Positions 1-7,242 of a stretch of 31,957 nucleotides of DNA are shown piece after piece (the stretch's first letter is position 1; each line of letters opens with the position of its first letter). Under the pieces are notes generated by a model, which did not search any database, had not been told where the DNA came from, and was given only the letters and a program-made list of their open reading frames with translations. The translations under genes and the position numbers were made by a program. The stretch is from Pseudomonadota bacterium (GTDB lineage Bacteria > Pseudomonadota > Alphaproteobacteria > Rhizobiales > Devosiaceae), in contig JAEYTY010000109.1 of assembly GCA_023433775.1 (NCBI GenBank), positions 1-31,957 on the forward strand, given 5' to 3'.

Positions 1-578
1 CCACCAATCCGTCGCTGATCGCCAAGTCGGGCCGTGACTTCAAGGAAGTCATCAAGGAAATCTGCGGCATCGTGCCGGGTCCGGTTTCGGCCGAAGTGGC
101 TTCGCTCGAATATGACGGGATGATCGCCGAAGGCGAACACCTCGCCAAGATCGCCGACAATGTCGTGGTCAAGCTCCCCCTGACCCTCAATGGCCTCAAG
201 GCCACCAAGACCTTCAAGGATCGCGGCATCAAGACCAATGTCACGCTCTGCTTCTCGGCCAATCAGGCCCTTCTGGCTGCCAAGGCCGGCGCGACCTACA
301 TCTCGCCCTTCCTCGGTCGCCTCGATGACATCAATCTCGATGGCGTCGAACTGATCGAAAATATTCGCCAGATCTATGACAACTACGCATTCGACACCGA
401 AATCCTGGCCGCCTCGATCCGCTCGCCCAACCACGTCACCCAGGTGGCGCTGGCCGGTGCCGACGTCGCGACCATTCCGCCCGACGTGATCCGCAAGCTG
501 GCCAACCACCCGCTGACCAATGCCGGCATCGAAGGCTTCCTCAAGGATTGGGCCGCCACCGGCCAGTCGATCCTCTAG
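1..578 (+). CDS. tal: transaldolase, C-terminal part (5' end outside window)
   Basis: The reading frame is open from base 3 of the window to a TAG at 576-578, so the true start lies upstream; about 191 residues are visible. It resembles the short transaldolase / fructose-6-phosphate aldolase-like family (about 215-220 residues), which moves a three-carbon dihydroxyacetone unit between sugar phosphates in the cytosolic non-oxidative pentose phosphate pathway. The visible VVVKLPLT segment carries the lysine expected to form the Schiff base, followed by the family blocks TNVTLCFSANQALLAAKAGA, SPFLGRLDD and the ASIRSP strand near the phosphate site. The C-terminus looks complete. True transaldolase and fructose-6-phosphate aldolase activity cannot be told apart here. 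The next gene follows on the same strand after an inverted repeat, so cotranscription is uncertain. Confidence 0.9.
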   Translation, partial: TNPSLIAKSGRDFKEVIKEICGIVPGPVSAEVASLEYDGMIAEGEHLAKIADNVVVKLPLTLNGLKATKTFKDRGIKTNVTLCFSANQALLAAKAGATYISPFLGRLDDINLDGVELIENIRQIYDNYAFDTEILAASIRSPNHVTQVALAGADVATIPPDVIRKLANHPLTNAGIEGFLKDWAATGQSIL

Positions 579-603
579 CAAACGACACTCCCGCAATCGC
601 GAT

Positions 604-689
604 GTCGCCCCGGCGCAGGCCGGGGCCCATCCTGAGATGCGTCTGCGGGAGTAATTCTCAGGATGGATGCCGGCCTGCGCCTGCATGAC
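604..689. repeat. REP/BIME-like intergenic inverted repeat
   Basis: Two 34-base arms, 604-637 and 656-689, are imperfect reverse complements. They share the cores GGCGCAGGCCGG and CCATCCTGAGA and differ at about six positions near the outer ends and middle; the loop is 18 bases. It lies between tal and mrp. Palindromes of this kind are scattered between genes in many alphaproteobacteria. It could form a long hairpin in the transcript and act as a terminator or mRNA stabiliser for tal. The in-frame ATG at 663 falls inside the right arm, which argues against it as the start of the next gene. Confidence 0.75.
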
Positions 690-707
690 AATGGATTGCG
701 GCGCCCC

Positions 708-1784
708 ATGGCCGACACCGAACTTGCCGAAAAGATCAAAGCCGCCCTCGCTGCCGTAGAAATCCCCGGTGGTGGCGATCTGGCCTCCTATGCCGGTCTC
801 TCCGAAATCATTGTCACCCCCAGCGCCGTGGCCTTCGCCATCGGCGTAGCGCAGGGCATGGAAGCCGCCTTCGGCCCCACGCGCGAGGCCGCCCACAAGG
901 CGGCCGAGGCCGTCGTGCCCGGTCGCAAGATCATGGTCTCGCTCACCTCGGGCAAGGCCCCGCCCACCGGCCAGGCTGCCGCGCAGGGCCGCCCCGGTCC
1001 TGCCCCGCGCAGCCCGGTCGATGGCGTGCGCCACATTATCGCCGTGGGTTCGGGAAAGGGCGGCGTCGGCAAGTCGACCACCGCCGTCAATCTCGCCCTG
1101 GCGCTTCAGGCCGAGGGTCTCGCTGTCGGCCTGCTCGATGCCGATCTTTACGGCCCCTCCATCCCCAAACTGCTGGGCATAGAGGGCAAGCCCGCCGTCC
1201 GCGACGATGGCATTTTTGCTCCCCATGAAGTCTTCGGCCTCAAGGTCATTTCCATCGGCTCCATGCTCAATCCCGGCCAGGCCGTGGTCTGGCGCGGCCC
1301 CATGGCCACTTCAGGCCTCCGCCAGCTGCTGCGTGAAACCGCCTGGGGCGATCTCGATGTGCTTGTCATCGACCTGCCGCCCGGTACGGGCGACATCCAC
1401 ATCGCGCTCTTCCAGCAGGTCACGGTCGACGGTGTCGTCATCGTCTCGACCCCGCAGGACTTGGCCCTGATCGACGCGCAAAAGGCCATCGACATGCTGC
1501 GGCGCATGGAAGTGCCGATTGTCGGCCTCGTTGAAAACATGAGCTATTTCATCGCTCCTGACACTGGCAATCGCTACGATATTTTCGGCACAGGCGGCGC
1601 GGAAAAGGCCGCGGCTAATCTGGGCATCGACTTCCTCGGAGGCCTGCCGCTGGTCATGTCCATCCGCGAAAATTCCGACGCCGGCACGCCGCCAGTCGCC
1701 GCTTCCCCCGATGGCGCGGAAGCCCAGGCCTACCGGGCAATTGCCCGTATTCTGCTGGAGCGGCGGCCGCAGTTACGTCGCTGA
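708..1784 (+). CDS. mrp: Mrp/ApbC/NBP35-family P-loop ATPase, Fe-S cluster carrier
   Basis: The protein has 358 residues from the ATG at 708; an in-frame ATG at 663 is rejected because it sits inside the intergenic repeat. Residues 1-90 form a MIP18/DUF59-type domain, followed by a Gly/Pro/Ala-rich linker. The deviant Walker A GSGKGGVGKST spans residues 114-124 with the signature lysine K117, and the DLPPGTGD block follows. Family members bind and transfer iron-sulfur clusters to apoproteins in the cytosol, using ATP. The CxxC pair that normally follows the ENMSYF block (Met 278) is absent: this protein reads FIAPDTGNRYDIFG. I recall this form from other alphaproteobacteria. How a cluster would be held without these cysteines is unclear, so the carrier role is inferred from family only. 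Confidence 0.9.
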   Translation: MADTELAEKIKAALAAVEIPGGGDLASYAGLSEIIVTPSAVAFAIGVAQGMEAAFGPTREAAHKAAEAVVPGRKIMVSLTSGKAPPTGQAAAQGRPGPAPRSPVDGVRHIIAVGSGKGGVGKSTTAVNLALALQAEGLAVGLLDADLYGPSIPKLLGIEGKPAVRDDGIFAPHEVFGLKVISIGSMLNPGQAVVWRGPMATSGLRQLLRETAWGDLDVLVIDLPPGTGDIHIALFQQVTVDGVVIVSTPQDLALIDAQKAIDMLRRMEVPIVGLVENMSYFIAPDTGNRYDIFGTGGAEKAAANLGIDFLGGLPLVMSIRENSDAGTPPVAASPDGAEAQAYRAIARILLERRPQLRR

Positions 1785-1816
1785 CACGGACACAGAAACA
1801 CGGTTATATCGATTGC

Positions 1817-1830
1817 TGCAATCGATTGCA
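1817..1830. promoter_or_regulatory. LacI-family operator-like palindrome before the beta-glucosidase
   Basis: TGCAATCGATTGCA is a perfect 14-base palindrome with the central CG and flanking AA/TT typical of LacI/GalR-family operators. It overlaps a second near-palindrome, CGATTGCTGCAATCG (1810-1824). A weak promoter can be drawn just over it: TTGCAT at 1826-1831, a 17-base spacer, TATCTG at 1849-1854. A repressor bound here would cover the -35. No LacI-family gene is in the window, so the regulator is unknown. Confidence 0.55.
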
Positions 1831-1892
1831 TAACATTCCCTTCTGCGCTATCTGGCTAATCCAACGTCGGTAAATGCCGGCATGGAGGGGTC

Positions 1893-3206
1893 ATGTTTTC
1901 GTTTGATCGTCGGGATTTTGGTCCCGATTTCACCTTTGGCGCAGCCACCGCTGCCTATCAGATTGAGGGCGGCCAGAAGGACGGCCGCGGCCCATCGATC
2001 TGGGACAGTTTTTCGGCCACGCCCGGCAATGTCCACAATGGCGACACGGGCCTCAACGCCTGCAATCACTATGAGCTGTGGCCGGCCGATCTCGACCTCA
2101 TCCGCGACGCAGGCTTTGATGCCTACCGCTTTTCCTTTGCCTGGCCCCGCCTCATCCCCGAAGGCACCGGCGCGGTCAATCAGGCCGGTCTCGATTTCTA
2201 TGATCGCCTGATCGACGGAATGCTCGAGCGCGGTATAAAACCCTATGCGACGCTCTATCACTGGGATCTGCCCTCGGCGCTGCAGGATCGTGGCGGCTGG
2301 ATGAACCGCGACATTGCCGGCTGGTTCGCTGATTACGCTACCCTGGTAGGCCAGAAATTCGGCGATCGCCTCCACGCCACGGCCACCATCAACGAGCCAT
2401 GGTGCGTTGCCTTCCTCAGCCATTTCCTCGGCGTGCACGCGCCCGGCTATCGCGATCTCCGCGCCGCAGCCCGCGCAATGCACCACGTGCTCTTCGCCCA
2501 CGGCACAGCTATCGATGCCCTGCGCGCCGTCGGCACGAAAAACCTCGGCATTGTGCTCAATCTCGAAAAGTCCGAGGCGGCCAGCGAGAGCCCCGAAGAC
2601 CAGAAGGCGGCAGAGTTCGGCGACGCCCTCTTCAACGGCTGGTATCTCGGCGGCGTCTGCAAGGGCCAATATCCCAAGCTGCTCACCGGTTGGCTGGCGC
2701 CCTATCTGCCGGCCAATTACGAGGCCGACATGACCGTTGTGTCCCGTCCGCTCGATTGGCTTGGTATCAACTACTACACGCGCGGTCTCTACAAGGCCTC
2801 GACCCAGCCCGGTCGCCCGGTCGATCAGGTCAAGGGCCCGCTGGAAAAGACTGATATCGGCTGGGAAATCTACCCGCAGGGTCTGACCGATCTGCTGGCC
2901 CGCGTTTCCCGCGACTACACCAAGGTCCCGCTCTTTGTCACCGAAAACGGCATGGCCGAGGTTGAGGGCGACAATGATCCGCGCCGGGTAAAGTACTATG
3001 AGGACCACCTGCAGGCCGTGCTCAATGCAAGGGCGCAGGATGCCGATGTCCGTGGCTATTTCGCCTGGTCCCTGCTCGACAATTACGAATGGGCCGAGGG
3101 CTATAACAAGCGCTTCGGTCTGGTCCATGTCGACTACGAAACCCAGGAGCGCACGCCAAAAGCGAGCTATCGCGCCTTTCAGGGCCTGCTGCACAACAGC
3201 CGCTAA
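1893..3206 (+). CDS. bgl: GH1 family beta-glucosidase
   Basis: This is a 437-residue, full-length glycoside hydrolase family 1 enzyme, a TIM barrel that hydrolyses beta-linked glucosides with retention of configuration. The N-terminus (FTFGAATAAYQIEGG) is the family's opening motif. The acid/base glutamate is E168 in TINEPW and the nucleophile is E351 in VTENGMAE. SWPR-like (AWPRLIP) and WSLLDNYEWAEGY blocks line the sugar site. No signal peptide is seen, so it should be cytosolic and act on imported disaccharides or oligosaccharides. The start at 1893 is supported by a GGAGGGG ribosome site ending about 3 bases upstream. The gene stands alone, without a sugar transporter beside it. A LacI-type palindrome upstream suggests induction by its substrate. 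Exact substrate specificity (glucoside, galactoside, fucoside) cannot be told. Confidence 0.93.
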   Translation: MFSFDRRDFGPDFTFGAATAAYQIEGGQKDGRGPSIWDSFSATPGNVHNGDTGLNACNHYELWPADLDLIRDAGFDAYRFSFAWPRLIPEGTGAVNQAGLDFYDRLIDGMLERGIKPYATLYHWDLPSALQDRGGWMNRDIAGWFADYATLVGQKFGDRLHATATINEPWCVAFLSHFLGVHAPGYRDLRAAARAMHHVLFAHGTAIDALRAVGTKNLGIVLNLEKSEAASESPEDQKAAEFGDALFNGWYLGGVCKGQYPKLLTGWLAPYLPANYEADMTVVSRPLDWLGINYYTRGLYKASTQPGRPVDQVKGPLEKTDIGWEIYPQGLTDLLARVSRDYTKVPLFVTENGMAEVEGDNDPRRVKYYEDHLQAVLNARAQDADVRGYFAWSLLDNYEWAEGYNKRFGLVHVDYETQERTPKASYRAFQGLLHNSR

Positions 3207-3258
3207 TGGTGTATGGGTCTGCGCCGCTCCATGAGGCCGGTGCAAACCCGGAACCACC

Positions 3259-3846
3259 ATGCCCCTTTCCAGTCGCGATCTGTCCGAACGCCTGCTTCGT
3301 CTTGAGCACCTGCTCGGCTCAGTCGATGATCGGGCCATGCTCCTGTCCGAGCTCGATGGCTTTCTCTGCGGCGTATTGATCAGTCCCGATCCCATTCCCT
3401 TTGACGAATGGTGGCCGCTTCCCTGGCTCACCGACGGACGCTCATCCGTGCTGATCGGCGACCGCCAGAAACTCGCCGGGCTGATCCGCGAGCGCCTCGC
3501 TATCATTGAAAGTGAACTGGCCGCCGGCGCCTATGCGCCGCTCTATGATGTCGATGATGAGACCGGCGAGATCGCCTGGCAAATCTGGCTCTCCGGCTTC
3601 GAACAGGCCATGCAATTGCGCTTCGATGCCTGGGATGCGCTGCTCCGCCACCCCTATCAGGACGTGGTCGGCGAAGCCGCGACCCGTCTCGGCACGGCGC
3701 TCCTCCTGGCGCAGCCCGGTTTCGGTCCCGACGATACGGCAACTGAGGCAGACTGGGCTGAATATGACGCTGCCCTGTCCGCGACGCCCGAAAACCTTGC
3801 CATCGCCGCCATGCTGCTGTTTCAGGCCAATGCCCGCAATCGGTAG
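3259..3846 (+). CDS. UPF0149 (YecA/YgfB) family protein
   Basis: A 195-residue protein with the N-terminal UPF0149 signature: a helical opening segment, then SELDGFLCGVLISPDPIPFDEWWPLPW. The rest is helical with acidic patches, matching the family's all-alpha fold. Many YecA-type relatives end in a SEC-C zinc motif (CxCx8C/H); none is present here, and the protein ends at a helical ALLFQANARNR. The function is unknown for this branch. E. coli YgfB acts in gene regulation, but that cannot be transferred to this protein. It follows the beta-glucosidase by 52 bases on the same strand and could be cotranscribed. It meets the ABC ATPase gene tail to tail, with only 3 bases between the stop codons and no room for separate terminators. 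Confidence 0.75.
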   Translation: MPLSSRDLSERLLRLEHLLGSVDDRAMLLSELDGFLCGVLISPDPIPFDEWWPLPWLTDGRSSVLIGDRQKLAGLIRERLAIIESELAAGAYAPLYDVDDETGEIAWQIWLSGFEQAMQLRFDAWDALLRHPYQDVVGEAATRLGTALLLAQPGFGPDDTATEADWAEYDAALSATPENLAIAAMLLFQANARNR

Positions 3847-3849
3847 GAG

Positions 3850-5412
3850 CTAACCCGCCACATCCGGCAGCCGCGCGGCCATCAGCGCCTGTGTCAGCCG
3901 ATGCTGCGGATTGGCAAACAGCTGTTCGGGCGCGCCCTCTTCGACGATCTGCCCTGCTTCCATCACCAGCACCCGGTCGGCCATCGCCGCCACCATGTCG
4001 AGGTCATGGCTGATGATGAGGTAGGTCAGCTGATAGCTCGCCTGCAGCCGCGCCAGCAGCGCCAGCACATCGCCCCGCACCGAAACATCGAGTGCCGACA
4101 CCGGCTCATCCAGCACCAGCAGCCGTGGCCGCGTGACCAGCGCACGCGCAATCGCCAGCCGCTGGCGCTGCCCGCCCGAAAATTCATGCGGATAGCGGTC
4201 CAGCATGGCCACATCCAACCCCACAGCGCGGATGGCTTCCTGCAACCGCTCCTCGCGCTCCCCCGGCGAAATCCGGCCCAGCAGCCCCAGCGGCTCCGAC
4301 AGTGAATCGGCAATTGTCATGCGGGGATCAAAGCTGCCAAACGGGTCCTGAAACACCAGCGACATGTCGGCCCGCCGCAGGGGTGGCAAATCGCGCCCGC
4401 GATAGGCTGTGCCATCGAGATTGATCTGTCCGGCGCTGGCATTGTCCAGCCCGACGATAATCCGCGCCAGCGTTGTCTTGCCGCAACCCGATGGCCCGAC
4501 CAGCGCCACGCATTCCGCCTTGCGCAGCACAAGGCTGACATTGTCCACCGCGCGCAGCGGCTTTTCGCGCCAGGGCCACAGTCCGCTTGGCCGATAGTCG
4601 CGTGTCACCCCCTCCACCGTCAGCAGGGGTTCGCTGGTCACCTGGTGAATGGTGGGCCGCTTGCTCATCCGGCTCGCCGCCAGCAGGTCCTGCGTATAGC
4701 GCTCCTTGGGCGCACGCAGCACGGCCTCAATGTCCCCGCTTTCCACCAGCCTGCCCGCGCGCATCACGCCGACCCGATGACACAGCGCCGCCACGGCCTT
4801 GATGTCATGGCTGATGAACAGCAGCGTCATTTGCCGCCTTGTGCAAATCTCGGAAATAAGGTCCAGCACCTTTTTCTGGGTGATCACGTCCAGCGCCGAA
4901 GTCGGCTCATCGGCAATCATCAATTCGGGCCGGCTCGCCAGCGCCATGGCGATCATCGCCCGCTGCCGCTGCCCGCCCGACAATTGGTGCGGATAACGGC
5001 TCTGGTGCTGCAGCTCCAGCCCCACTTCCTTGAGCAGCGCCGGCACGTCGAGCAGAGGCGCCCGCCCGATTTGCGACAGCGCTATCGCTTCTTCGATCTG
5101 CTGTTCGATGGTCATCAGCGGATTGAGCGCCGTCATCGGCTCCTGAAAAACCATGCCGATGCGCTTGCCCCGCAGCCGCGCCATCGCCTTGTCCGTCTGC
5201 GGCAAGGGTTCACCGCCAAAACGGATCGTGCCGCTGACCCGCGCCGTCTCGGGCAGCAGGCCCGCAATGGCCAATGCCGTCAGCGATTTGCCCGACCCGC
5301 TCTCCCCGATAATGCCGAAGCGGTCGCCCTTTTCGATACGCAGCGACACGTGGTCGACCACGGGAGCGCCGCCAAAGTCGATGACCAGATCGTCGAATTC
5401 AACCAGCGCCAT
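3850..5412 (-). CDS. peptide ABC transporter ATPase, two fused nucleotide-binding domains (DppD-DppF / YejF type)
   Basis: A 520-residue protein made of two complete ABC ATPase domains. Domain 1 has Walker A GESGSGKS at 36-43, LSGGQ at 144-148 and Walker B plus Glu in LMIADEP at about 164-170. Domain 2 has Walker A GPSGCGKT at 306-313, SGGQ at 412-415 and LLVLDEP after it. Both H-loops (FISHD, IISHD) are present. One polypeptide thus supplies both ATP sites that DppD and DppF supply separately. It should sit on the cytosolic face of the permease pair encoded immediately upstream. Its ATG (5410-5412) overlaps the end of the upstream permease gene by 14 bases, so translation is likely coupled. 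It is the last gene of the four-gene operon and converges with the UPF0149 gene. Confidence 0.93.
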   Translation of the reverse strand: MALVEFDDLVIDFGGAPVVDHVSLRIEKGDRFGIIGESGSGKSLTALAIAGLLPETARVSGTIRFGGEPLPQTDKAMARLRGKRIGMVFQEPMTALNPLMTIEQQIEEAIALSQIGRAPLLDVPALLKEVGLELQHQSRYPHQLSGGQRQRAMIAMALASRPELMIADEPTSALDVITQKKVLDLISEICTRRQMTLLFISHDIKAVAALCHRVGVMRAGRLVESGDIEAVLRAPKERYTQDLLAASRMSKRPTIHQVTSEPLLTVEGVTRDYRPSGLWPWREKPLRAVDNVSLVLRKAECVALVGPSGCGKTTLARIIVGLDNASAGQINLDGTAYRGRDLPPLRRADMSLVFQDPFGSFDPRMTIADSLSEPLGLLGRISPGEREERLQEAIRAVGLDVAMLDRYPHEFSGGQRQRLAIARALVTRPRLLVLDEPVSALDVSVRGDVLALLARLQASYQLTYLIISHDLDMVAAMADRVLVMEAGQIVEEGAPEQLFANPQHRLTQALMAARLPDVAG

Positions 5413-6247
5413 GGTTCAGTCCTTCCCGGCGCAGGCGCGGGTCCATGGCGTCGCGCAAACCATCGCCCGCCACATTGAGCGCAATGACGATCAGCACAAT
5501 GGCGATCCCCGGCACGAGACTGAGGCCGGGGTGGATGAGGAAAAGGCTCTGCGCATCGCGCAGCATCAGCCCCAGGCTTGTCGCCTGCAGCGGCGCGCCA
5601 AGCCCGATATAGGAAAGCCCCGCCTCGGCCAGAATGCCCAGCGATAGCTGGATCGTGCCCTGCACGATGATGAGGCTCATGATGTTGGGCAAGAGGTGCC
5701 GGATGGAAATCGCCACATTCCCCAGCCCCGCCAGCCGCGCCGCCGCCACATAATCGAGCATGGCGATCGACAGCGCGCCACCCCGCGCCACGCGCGCGAA
5801 TACGGGAATATTGAACACGCCAATGGCGATCATCGCATTGATTTCGCCGGGCCCGATCAGGGTCGTGATCAATATGGCGACCACTACGGAGGGGAAGGCG
5901 AAGGTCACGTCGGAAATGCGCAGCACCACCCACTCGACCGGACCGCCCCATGCCGCGGCCGCCAAGCCCATGGGCAGGCCGATGCCCACGCCGATGCTCA
6001 CCGCCACAGCGGCAATGCGGAAGCTGGTCAGCGTGCCGCTCATCACCAGCGAGAGCATGTCGCGCCCCAGATGGTCCGTGCCCAGCCAATGGGCAAAGCT
6101 GGGGCTGGCAAAGCGCCGCGCGATGGCGATTTCATTGACAGGGTAGGGCGTCCACACCAGCGACAGCAGACCCAGCGCCGCAAAGACCAGTGTCGCAAAA
6201 ATGCCCACGGCGAGACTTGGATGGGCCCATATCCTGCGCCAGTTCAT
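5399..6247 (-). CDS. peptide ABC transporter permease (DppC/OppC type)
   Basis: A 282-residue inner-membrane permease. A first membrane helix at about residues 12-32 is followed by the DppC-family periplasmic signature HWLGTDHLGRDMLSLVMSG and then five more predicted helices. The EAA-type coupling loop falls around AARLAGLGNVAISIRHLLPN, and the end is the familiar LRDAMDPRLRRE. It pairs with the DppB-type permease to form the channel for peptides or related substrates. Its ATG overlaps the TGA of the upstream permease as ATGA (6244-6247), and its own tail overlaps the ATPase start, so the three membrane and ATPase genes are translationally linked. Confidence 0.92.
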   Translation of the reverse strand: MNWRRIWAHPSLAVGIFATLVFAALGLLSLVWTPYPVNEIAIARRFASPSFAHWLGTDHLGRDMLSLVMSGTLTSFRIAAVAVSIGVGIGLPMGLAAAAWGGPVEWVVLRISDVTFAFPSVVVAILITTLIGPGEINAMIAIGVFNIPVFARVARGGALSIAMLDYVAAARLAGLGNVAISIRHLLPNIMSLIIVQGTIQLSLGILAEAGLSYIGLGAPLQATSLGLMLRDAQSLFLIHPGLSLVPGIAIVLIVIALNVAGDGLRDAMDPRLRREGLNHGAG

Positions 6248-7194
6248 GTCCGGCGCTCCGAAAGGCGCGGATCAACCAGCGCATAGGCCAGGTCCACCAG
6301 CAGCATGGTGAAGGTCACCGCCACCACCAGCACAATTGTCGCGCTGCGCACCAGCACCAGATCGCGCTCCGAAATCGCCGTAAAGATCAGTCGCCCGAGG
6401 CCCGGCAGGTAAAACACGTTCTCAACGATGATCGTCCCGGCGATGAGATAAGCCAGTTGCAGCCCGAGTATGGTCAGCACCGGCAGCAGCGCATTGCGCA
6501 CGCCATGCCGCCATACGGCTTCGCCCATGGTCAGCCCCTTGGCCCGAGCCGTGCGGATGAAATCCTGCCCCGTCACATCGACCAGCGCCGTGCGCATCAC
6601 CCGCGCCAATATCGAAGCCTGCGGCAGAGCCAGCGCCAGCCCGGGCAGGATCAATCCGCGAAACGCCGCCATCCCGTCTTCATGCCAGGGCACAAAGCCG
6701 CCCGTGGGCAACCATTTCAGCGTCACCGCAAACAGCAGCGTCAGCAACATGCCAAACCAGAAATTGGGCACCGCGACCCCGGTTTGCGCCAGCACCATCA
6801 GCGCCGTGTCGGTAAATTTGCCCCGCCTCCGCGCTGCCCAGATGCCTGTCGGCAAGCCGATGGCCGCCGAAACCACCATGGCAAAAAGAGCAAGCGGCAA
6901 AGTCACCGCCAGCCGCTCTGCAATCAGCACCCCCACTGCCACGCCGCGGGTATGCGACACGCCAAAATCGCCATGGACCATGCCCCATAGCCAGCTGAGA
7001 AACCGCTCGACGGGCGGCGCGTCGAGGTCCATTTGCGTGCGGAGCGCCGCGACAGCGTCGGCGCTGGCATTGATGCCGAGCATGAACCGCGCCGGATCGC
7101 CGGGCATCAGATCGAGCAGGAAAAAGATCACCGCCGCCGCCAGCAGCAAGGTGAATGCAAAGCCCAGCAGGCGGCGGAGAATGAAGAGGATCAC
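6244..7194 (-). CDS. peptide ABC transporter permease (DppB/OppB type)
   Basis: A 316-residue inner-membrane permease with the usual N-terminal helix (ILFILRRLLGFAFTLLLAAAVIFFLLDLMPGDPARF), which holds the LMPGDPA motif common to DppB proteins. A periplasmic loop and five further helices follow, and the coupling region is RTARAKGLTMGEAVWRHGVRNALLP. The start is a GTG at 7194. Reading upstream in frame reaches the TAG of the binding-protein gene with no ATG, and the GGGAGGGAGAG purine run lies about 20 bases upstream, so the ribosome site is poorly spaced. It sits 48 bases after the binding-protein gene and overlaps the next permease by 4 bases. It forms a heterodimer with the DppC-type partner. 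Confidence 0.92.
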   Translation of the reverse strand: MILFILRRLLGFAFTLLLAAAVIFFLLDLMPGDPARFMLGINASADAVAALRTQMDLDAPPVERFLSWLWGMVHGDFGVSHTRGVAVGVLIAERLAVTLPLALFAMVVSAAIGLPTGIWAARRRGKFTDTALMVLAQTGVAVPNFWFGMLLTLLFAVTLKWLPTGGFVPWHEDGMAAFRGLILPGLALALPQASILARVMRTALVDVTGQDFIRTARAKGLTMGEAVWRHGVRNALLPVLTILGLQLAYLIAGTIIVENVFYLPGLGRLIFTAISERDLVLVRSATIVLVVAVTFTMLLVDLAYALVDPRLSERRT

Positions 7195-7242
7195 CAGCGG
7201 GACCGGAAAGCGTTGCTCTCCCTCCCGCTCATGAAGCTGACC

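Noticed and set aside
1848..3506. 552-residue minus-strand ORF opposite the beta-glucosidase
   Set aside because: It mirrors the GH1 gene, which has complete catalytic motifs. High G+C third positions keep the antisense frame open, and its translation matches no domain.
5413..5447. Sequence resembling the GGCGCAGG core of the intergenic repeat
   Set aside because: It encodes the conserved C-terminal LRDAMDPRLRRE of the DppC-type permease, so the likeness is coincidental coding sequence.
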